Assembly: GCF_000276665.1 (NCBI RefSeq) | Contig: NW_004955476.1 | Coordinates: 9,129,635-9,193,634 of the forward strand | Direction of reading: 5' to 3' | From: Chinchilla lanigera | Taxonomy: Eukaryota; Chordata; Mammalia; Rodentia; Chinchillidae | Length of the DNA stretch: 64,000 nucleotides | In this document: in pieces, positions 58,100 through 64,000 of the stretch | Position numbering within the stretch: position 1 is the first letter of the stretch | How the letters are laid out: the number at the start of each line of letters is the position of its first letter | Program-made: the position numbers and the translations under genes | The notes under the pieces: generated by a model | The model's database searches: none | What the model saw: only the letters and a program-made list of their open reading frames with translations | Told to the model about the DNA's origin: nothing

Positions 58100-59060
58100 G
58101 ATACGGATTTGCCTTCCCTATATGTAGTGCTGCTGCCAAAACTACCACCCAAGGGCTAGAGAATACCTTATCCCCCGTCATGGAATTCCACACAGCATTG
58201 CCTCTGACCAAGCAACACATTTTACGGCCAAAGAGGTGAGGCAGTGGGCTCCTATTCAGGGAATTCACTGATCATACCGTGGTTCTCACCATCCAGAAGC
58301 AGCTGGATTGGTAGAAAGGTGGAATGGTCTTTGAAGACAGTTATGGTGCCAGCTAGGTGTCAATAGTTTGCTGGGCTGGGGCAAGGTTCTTCAAAAGGCT
58401 GTGTATGCTTTGAATCAGCACCCACCGTGTGGCACTGTGTTTCCCATATCCAGGATTCATGGCTCCAAGAATCAAGGGGTGGAAGTGGGAAAGGCACCAC
58501 TCACCATTACCCCCAGTGATTCACTAGCAAAATTTTTGCTTCCTGGTTCCACAACCTTATGTTCTGCTGGTTTAGAAGTCTTTGCTCTGTAGCAAGAAGG
58601 CTTATTCCAGGAAGCACAACAATGATATGATTGAACTAGAAGCTAAGATTTCCTCTGATCATTTTGGTCTCCTTCTGACTCTGAGGAAATAAGCTGAAAG
58701 GAAGTCACAGTGTGGTCAGGGGTGATTGACCCAGACTATCAGGGGGAAAGTGGACTACTACTCCACAGTGGAGTAAAGGGAGAATATACATGGAGTGCAG
58801 GAGATCCCTCAGGCTGCCTCCTAGTTTAACTATTCCCTGTTATTAAAGTCAATAGGAAACTACATCAACCCAATCCAGGCAGAATAACAAATGGTCCAGA
58901 GCCTTCCGGAATGAAGGTATGGGTCACTCCACCTGGGAAAGAACCAAGACCTGCTGAGATGCTTGCTGAAGGCCAAGGGAACACAGCATGAGTAATAGAA
59001 GAAGGTAGTTCTAAATACCAGCTTTGAACCCGTGATCAGCTACCAAAACGAGGATTGTAA
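58100..59060 (+). pseudogene. ERVL pol pseudogene: integrase and dUTPase-like remnant
   Basis: In the DDE core, the second acidic residue (Asp, codon 58206-58208) and the Glu (codon 58314-58316) are 35 residues apart and lie in one frame, as in retroviral integrases. That frame is broken by TGA at 58269-58271 and by a one-base frameshift near 58330. A later open stretch (58368-58592) covers the integrase C-terminal part and ends at TAG 58590. Around 58719-58763 a dUTPase motif-3-like segment (Gly-Val-Ile-Asp-Pro-Asp-Tyr) is readable. The last stop is near 59058. Confidence 0.85.
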
Positions 59061-59346
59061 CTGCAGTAGTTTCTCCTAATGTGATTCCAATGTAATATAA
59101 TGCTGATAGACTTAATATTTATTCTTAAGGATGGTTAAGCCTGTGTTATAATGTTCAAGTTATAAAGTGTTAAGAGTAAGTACCACTCAAGGAAAACTTG
59201 CTTCTATTCTGGGGAGGGAATGAGTGCATTTCCGTTTGTACACAGGAGAGTTATAACGTGTTAGGTGTAATTACACATTTGCCTTTGTATCTGGAGATTG
59301 TGGTTTAAAGAAATGTGTTCATTTGTCAGGTTGACAAGGGGTGGAT

Positions 59347-59785
59347 TGTGACAATTGATTGTGTCAACTTGATAAGAAATGCCCAACTAAATTAGTTCAG
59401 CATAATGCTGGGTGTGGAAGACCCACCCCAAGGGGGGTTGTCACCACAGTTCTATAAAAGGGAAATGGAGAAGGGTGGGCTGCTTCTGTTTTCTTTGGAG
59501 GAGCTCCCATCTGTTTTCACCTTGGACATCTTCCCCTGGCTTCCAGAAAGACCTTTCAGCTTGTAGAACCAACTATTCAGCCCCCTGGTACAGACCCCCA
59601 TGGGAACACTACACTGAGCTTGAGGCATTCCACTGGATCCTTCAGATCCTCACTGTGCAGACAGCCCTTCGAACTCTTCCACAGCTGGCTCTGTGGGCAG
59701 CCACTGTAAGCCAATCTTGTAAAATCATATACACTTGTGTATCTTGTATTATTGTCATTATTGTTATCTGTTTCTGACTGATACA
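59347..59785 (+). mobile_element. ERVL 3' LTR (MLT2/MT2-like)
   Basis: It starts TGTGACAATTGATTGTGTCA right after the polypurine tract and ends near GACTGATACA (TG...CA). A TATA-like 'ttctataaaagggaaatgg' at about 59450 marks the U3 promoter. Length is about 439 bases. Its first 100 bases resemble the two larger LTR-like elements at 28.57 and 32.82 kb. The 121-codon frame across it is a by-product. Confidence 0.85.
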
Positions 59786-59852
59786 CTATATATGTGTGTA
59801 TACATATATATGTATTCATACCTACATGTATATATAGATAGATAGATAAAGA
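59786..59852. repeat. (TA)/(TG)/(GATA) microsatellite cluster
   Basis: A mixed simple repeat directly behind the LTR: TATATGTGTG, TATATATG and GATAGATAGATA. It explains the Tyr/Ile/His-rich antisense frame. Confidence 0.9.
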
Positions 59853-60182
59853 TAAATGCAGAACAATAAACATGTGCATATGTACATGCGTTCAAACATG
59901 TAACATCTTTCCCAATCTTGTCTGCTTAGGAATGCTTGCAAAACATATTAATATTGCAGGTGCAGCACCAGATTTGGTTTCTAAACACCATTCCTTAACA
60001 AAAGGGACTAGGGCTCTTAGTAGAAGGGATGAATTTCATGTGTGAGGCAAGATACTGTGAGAAGGACCTGCTTGCTAAATGTGGGTGAGAAGAGATCAGT
60101 CAACCTCACAGACAATGGTTATAGTGAATCCTGCAGCATAATACATCAACAGCACAGTAGAATATAATTTCTGTGGTTTTCT

Positions 60183-60655
60183 TCTTTTAAAGCTGTATAC
60201 AGTATATTTAAGGTGTCAAGCATGATGCTTTGATATTTACATTGAAATAATTACTGCAGTCAAGCAAGTTAACTTACACGTCACTTCACATAGCTATCTT
60301 TTTGTGCATGTATGGTAAGAGCACGTGAAATCTACTGTCGGTACATTCAGTATTACTAACTATAGTCCTCACTGTGTGCATAACATTTCTACTCTTATCC
60401 TACACAGTTTCAATGTGCCTCCTTTAAACCCACTTCTCTCAATCCCCATCTGTGGCGGCTACCATTCTCTATTTCCATGTATTCTTTTGGTGTTAAGATT
60501 CAACACGTAAGCGAGATTGTGCAGTGTTTTCCTTTCTGTGTCTGGCTTACTCCAGTTAGTATAACATATAGGTTGCACACGTTGTTGCAAGTGGCAGGAA
60601 TGCCTTCTTTTTAAAGGCTGAATAAAATTCCATTTATATACCTGTGGGATATGAT
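60183..60655 (-). mobile_element. Ancient L1 (L1M-type) 3' region, antisense, left part
   Basis: The complement order of an old L1 3' UTR is very clear: 'actatagtcctcactgtgtg', 'ggcggctaccattctctatt', 'tctggcttactccagttag' and 'gttgttgcaagtggcaggaa' then 'aaaggctgaataaaattcca'. The element continues at 61.19 kb behind the mariner insertion. Confidence 0.88.
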
Positions 60656-60659
60656 CTAA

Positions 60660-61115
60660 AAAGGTAGTGAATGCTTAAATTTCAAAAAATTATTACAAAT
60701 TACCATTAATCCCCGGCAAAATACATACTCTCATTTCAAACACACCCATCCCATTGCTCTTGCCACCTTCTGCAGCAGTTCTGGAGTACTCTTTCATGAG
60801 GGTCTTGGTTGCTCTGCTGTGATTGCTCCATGTCTGGAAATGGCTGAGCACTTTTCTCTTTTGTGGTTGTTATGACTTTGGGGGAGACATAGAAGTTGCA
60901 AGACACTAGGTCCAGCGAATAAGGTGGGTGAAGATACATCATCATGTTTTCATGAGCTTGCCTTTATGTGGAACCCACTCAGCAGCAATAATTACCATAT
61001 TTTTACTATATCTCATGAAGATACCCAAGAAAGAGGACTCCCAGAACTGCTTCATACAGTAGTGAAGGATTGTAAGGGGATTAAGGGCACTGTCTCACTG
61101 TAGTACTTTTTAAAC
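60660..61115 (-). mobile_element. Mariner DNA transposon remnant nested in L1
   Basis: The - strand carries a mariner-type transposase C-terminus (60736-60945): a Pro-Pro-Tyr-Ser-Leu-Asp-Leu segment corresponding to the family's PPYSPDLA motif, then Cys-Asn-Phe-Tyr and a terminal Arg-Trp-Gln-Glu-Gln-Trp. Past a TGA stop in a shifted frame, a Met-Tyr-Phe-Ala-Gly-Asp segment matches the family's YFEGD ending. The N-terminal two-thirds are deleted. It splits an L1 that resumes at 61.19 kb. Confidence 0.85.
60736..60945 (-). pseudogene. Mariner transposase C-terminal fragment (broken)
   Basis: This 69-codon open piece keeps the third catalytic region (PPYSxDL, the DDD/E motif with Asp) and the C-terminal Trp-rich helix. 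It lacks the HTH DNA-binding domain and the first two catalytic acidic residues. A premature stop precedes the family's usual end. It is non-functional. Confidence 0.85.
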
Positions 61116-61138
61116 ATTCACTGTATTTTGATCATCCC

Positions 61139-61142
<4 letters not shown>

Positions 61143-61186
<44 letters not shown>
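61143..61186. repeat. (AC)n microsatellite
   Basis: About 22 AC units, pure. It lies exactly between the mariner remnant and the resumption of L1 and probably grew at the insertion junction or from an L1 TA/CA tract. Confidence 0.97.
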
Positions 61187-61188
<2 letters not shown>

Positions 61189-61440
61189 CTCTATCTTTCC
61201 TCTGTGGACACTTTGGCTGTCTCCATACCTTGACCATTATGAACAATAGTGCAAAGAGCTTGGGAGCTTCAAACTCTACCCAGTGCCATGTCCCTGGGCG
61301 CTGAGTACGTATGCAGAAGATGGAGCGATGAGTCACACAGTATTGCCAGTTTTAATTTTTTGAACAAAATCGATACTAATTCTGTAATGATTGTATCCAT
61401 CTACAGTTCCTATTTCTCTGATGTTCTGGCCAAAAATGCA
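61187..61440 (-). mobile_element. Ancient L1, antisense, right part (continuation)
   Basis: 'tggacactttggctgtctcc', 'ataccttgaccattatgaac' and 'aatagtgcaaagagc' continue the L1 consensus where it stopped at 60.655 kb. Further on, 'gttttaattttttgaacaaa' and 'cagttcctatttctctgatg' belong to the same region. Confidence 0.78.
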
Positions 61441-61645
61441 TAACTTTATCTCATTCCAATCATGGCAAAATATCAGACAAACTTGAGAGACATTTGACAA
61501 AATACGTGATCCTGATTCTTCAAAATTTTAAGGCCAGGAATGACCAGAGAAAGAACTGCAGAACTATAACAGAACATAGGAGATTAAGGAGAAATGAGAA
61601 CCAAACACAAAGGTAAGGTCCTGAATAAGACCCTGGGGCTGAAAA
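61441..61645 (+). mobile_element. L1M-type 3' UTR fragment, sense
   Basis: 'gacaaacttgagagacattt', 'gatcctgattcttcaaaatt' and 'aaggccaggaatgaccagag', then 'gaacataggagattaagg' and 'gaccctgg', are the standard order of an old L1 3' UTR. It is opposite in orientation to its left neighbour and so a separate insertion. Confidence 0.8.
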
Positions 61646-62123
61646 ACAAGGTGCACAGAAAAACTAGGTGACCTTCACCTAGGCCTGTGGTCCAGCTCTC
61701 GGTGTCAAACCCATGTGGACTCTGGACCTGGAAACCGCTGGGCTCCTGTCAGAGGCCACAGGAGGAAGTAGCTGGGTGAAATCTGTACAGAAATCCCCTC
61801 TGCTACTGTTAGAACTCTACTCCCATACTGGAAAGCACTCAAAATAAAAGTTCAAAAGCCAATATCTAATGTGGTGTGTGAAAAGTGTTTTAAAGACAAA
61901 TATCAGGTGTGTCCTCTGTTAGACCTTCTAAAGAGTTTAGATAGTCCAGGCTTTTGGCCAGTGACCTGTACAGATTTACACGCCTGGCTCATCCTTCCCT
62001 GTCCTAGGTCATCTCCAATTCTGTGTCACCCTACCCCCAGTTTTGTCTCTGTTCTGTCTCGTTCCTTGAGCATGAGAGTCTCTGTCTCTGCTCATTCCTT
62101 GAGCATGGCAAATGATTTCTCAC

Positions 62124-62125
<2 letters not shown>
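61646..62125. other. Unique sequence, no gene recognised
   Basis: Contains a small doublet of 'ttccttgagcatg' at about 62062 and 62096. No gene and no clear repeat. Confidence 0.4.

Positions 62126-62165
<40 letters not shown>
62126..62165. repeat. (AC)n microsatellite
   Basis: About 20 AC units, pure. Produces the Thr-His run in the 167-codon frame at 61871-62374, which has no other coding support. Confidence 0.97.
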
Positions 62166-62167
<2 letters not shown>

Positions 62168-63366
62168 CCATACCTCCCCCAAATTGGCCCCTTCTCATTG
62201 GTCAGCACTATCTATCAGACAGCTTTGACCAAGTCAGAACAAAAACCACGTCTTTCTCTTGATTATATTGCATGGCTGCCCCTTGGCCATGAGTCTGTGG
62301 CATCTTTTCCCTATGTCTTCTGCATTCTAGGATCAGGTCCAAAGACTAAAGCAGATCTGCTCAGTTCCCGCTAACTTTATCAAACTTGGGGTAGGGGAAA
62401 CACAAAACCAAGCTGATGAAATCAGATGCAGCTTCTTAGAGCTCCATGGGGCTGGCTCCCCACTGCCCACACTGTATTAGCCTCACCCAAGCTCGATGCT
62501 GATGCGGTAGGCACAGGGGCTTTTTCTGCAGAAAGCAGTGCAGGCCCCTTGGCGGGTGGTACAACCTCACAGGAAAGAAGGGAAAAGTTTGGAACAATAA
62601 ATAACCTATCATAAGACTCAGATCCGTATGACTTTCTTGCACCTAAATCCACATGGTTTCACAAGTGACTTCATATTCTATTAGTTTGTTTGATTTTCTT
62701 GTCACTTTCTGGAATTATTTCATTTTGTCAAGAACGTAAATTCTAGGAGAGTGGATATGCCTAAGTTGTTTGGAGCTCTGGCCAGAAGTTCCACATACAT
62801 TTTTAAGAGTTTGAAACATGTTTGTTGGATAAAAGTAGGGCACAGCCTGGAGTTGCTTAATACCTATGTCTACATAGTACATCACGGACAGGGTGTCACA
62901 GACAGCGTGCGACAGACATGGGTAAATGCTTTTAAATAAACAAATGCATGTTTATGTTGAATACAATTAAAGATGCAAGCACCACACACATATTTTGCTA
63001 TATGTATAATGTTATTTTATGATTACAACAAAGAAAGAAGAATTTCCCTATGAAGAAGGAAAATTTGTATGCACTGAAATTTTTTCCCCACATACTCTTT
63101 GAAGAGGTAGATGTGGTTTGAGTTCTCTGATGTAGCTCCAGCTAACCTCACCAAGCAGCACATACTTGAGGATTTAGTCTGGAAAATGCAGAGCAAGTCT
63201 GCAGAGCAGTGAAATTGACAGTTTGTTTTGAAGTAGAGCAGCAAGATGTGCAGGCAGGGGGAAGGGACACAACAGACAACCCACACAGACACACAGATGC
63301 CGCAAGTGCGCTTCTCCCCTTCAGCTGGGAGGTGCTACTTTTAGTGCAACATTTTGGTAAAATGTT
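62166..63366. other. Unique sequence, no gene recognised
   Basis: Short overlapping frames lie on both strands (62422-62652, 63023-63372) without domains. AT-rich toward 63.0 kb. A L2-like trace at 62.2-62.4 kb is possible but not secure. Confidence 0.4.
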
Positions 63367-63828
63367 CAACATTGGTGGGCATTAGAGAAATATAAATTAA
63401 CACAACCCTGAGATTTCCAGCTTACTCCAGAAAGAATGATTATTATCACAAAATCAAATACTAGCAAATGCCAGCAAGGCAGCAGGAGAGAAGTACCATT
63501 GTCGGTGGGAAGGTAAACTAGTACAACCACTATGGAAACCAGAGTGGAGATTACTCAGAAATCTTAAACAAGAAATTAAATTCAACCCAGATATTCCACT
63601 TCTAAGTATCTTCCCAAAGAGTTAAAGACATCATATTGCAGTGACTTATGCATACCCATGTTGATAGCAGCGCAACTCATAATAGCTAAATCTGGGAAGC
63701 AGCTTAGATGTCCATCAGCAGATGACTGGATAAAGAAAATGTGGTATTTACACGCAGTGGAGCACTACTCTGGGATAAAGAAAGGTAAACTTGAGTCATT
63801 TTTAGGAAAATGGGTGCTCCCTGAGGCC
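63367..63828 (+). mobile_element. L1 LINE 3' end, sense
   Basis: 'catacccatgttgatagcag', 'gcaactcataatagctaaat', 'agatgtccatcagcagatga' and 'ctggataaagaaaatgtggt' form the clearest L1 stretch of the window, covering the end of ORF2 and what follows. The 74-codon frame at 63658-63882 is part of it. It ends abruptly where the next repeat starts. Confidence 0.9.
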
Positions 63829-64000
63829 ACAATTTTATTTATTTTTTTTTCAGTTGCTTTTTTTTTTTATTTTAAAGAATAAAAGAAGGATAACATAATA
63901 ATAGGAGGGACTTAGCAAATTACAGACAAAATGGTAGGAAATTATCAATGGTTATCGTTTTACATATTATTATCTACAAAATAGTTTCTCAGGAAAACAA
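63829..64000. repeat. Unassigned AT-rich repeat, same family as at 12.74-13.11 kb
   Basis: T-runs with 'tttattttaaagaataaaag' are followed by 'ggtaggaaattatcaatggt' and 'tacatattattatctac', matching both tandem units at 12.86 and 13.02 kb. It runs off the window's right edge. Confidence 0.65.

Larger units (their letters stand above)
58085..59785 (+). mobile_element. ERVL endogenous retrovirus, 5'-truncated (pol end, dUTPase-like region, 3' LTR)
   Basis: The order is that of the 3' third of an ERVL provirus: integrase catalytic core, integrase C-terminal part, a dUTPase-like stretch, a short 3' untranslated segment with polypurine tract 'gacaaggggtggat', and one LTR. No env-like sequence lies before the LTR, as known for the ERVL group. 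The 5' LTR, gag and most of pol are missing. Stops and frameshifts make it non-functional. Confidence 0.88.

Noticed and set aside
61871..62374. 167-codon frame
   Set aside because: Crosses an (AC)20 microsatellite giving Thr-His repeats, and nothing else supports coding.
1..64000. Prokaryotic features (operons, ribosome binding sites, insertion sequences, phage att sites)
   Set aside because: SINE, LINE, MaLR and ERVL content proves a mammalian nuclear origin.

Overview
The window is a mammalian nuclear sequence and most likely comes from a rodent outside the mouse-rat group. It is full of short B1-type (7SL-derived) SINEs, B4-type composites (B1 body followed by a tRNA-Ala/ID-like tail) and one young ID-like element. 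No B2-type element was seen. B1 plus ID/B4 without B2 suggests a non-muroid rodent. A castorimorph (beaver or kangaroo-rat lineage) is my tentative guess, based on the style of the repeats and not on any database match.

I found no host protein-coding gene that I can defend. None of the open frames reads like a known host protein. The longer ones fall in repeats, low-complexity tracts or the CpG island. The window reads as a gene desert or a very large intron.

Layout: (1) 1-5.1 kb is dense in old and younger L1 pieces, SINEs and a MaLR LTR. (2) 5.1-20.3 kb is poorer in repeats and has several conserved-looking noncoding stretches (about 10.45-10.75, 13.5-15.5 and 17.55-17.95 kb). They lead into an isolated CpG island at about 18.05-19.2 kb. 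The island has three CCAAT boxes, an 8-bp minisatellite, an AT-rich homeodomain-type block and a TATA-like box, and is the only promoter-like locus in the window. (3) 19.6-21.5 kb has a 57-bp direct duplication, a 43-bp tandem duplication, an L1 3' end and purine tracts. (4) 23.7-34.1 kb is dominated by L1 and LTR elements, including an inverted pair of about 0.85-kb ERVL-related LTR-like elements (28.57-29.44 and 31.97-32.82 kb). These share a long open frame built from in-frame internal repeats. (5) 35-54.1 kb alternates MIRs, MaLR/MLT1 LTRs, B1/B4 SINEs and an L3/CR1 relic with unique sequence. (6) 54.2-58.1 kb is mainly unique, with a conserved-looking block at 56.6-57.2 kb. (7) 58.09-59.79 kb is the 3' part of an ERVL provirus (integrase remnant, dUTPase-like region, 3' LTR). 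(8) 60.2-61.65 kb is an ancient L1 split by a decayed mariner transposon. (9) The window ends in an L1 3' region joined to an unassigned repeat that also occurs at 12.7 kb.

The genes do not form a pathway or operon. The biology here is transposon archaeology around one candidate developmental regulatory island. All repeat names come from recognising family consensus features by eye. Boundaries are usually good to about 10-50 bases.
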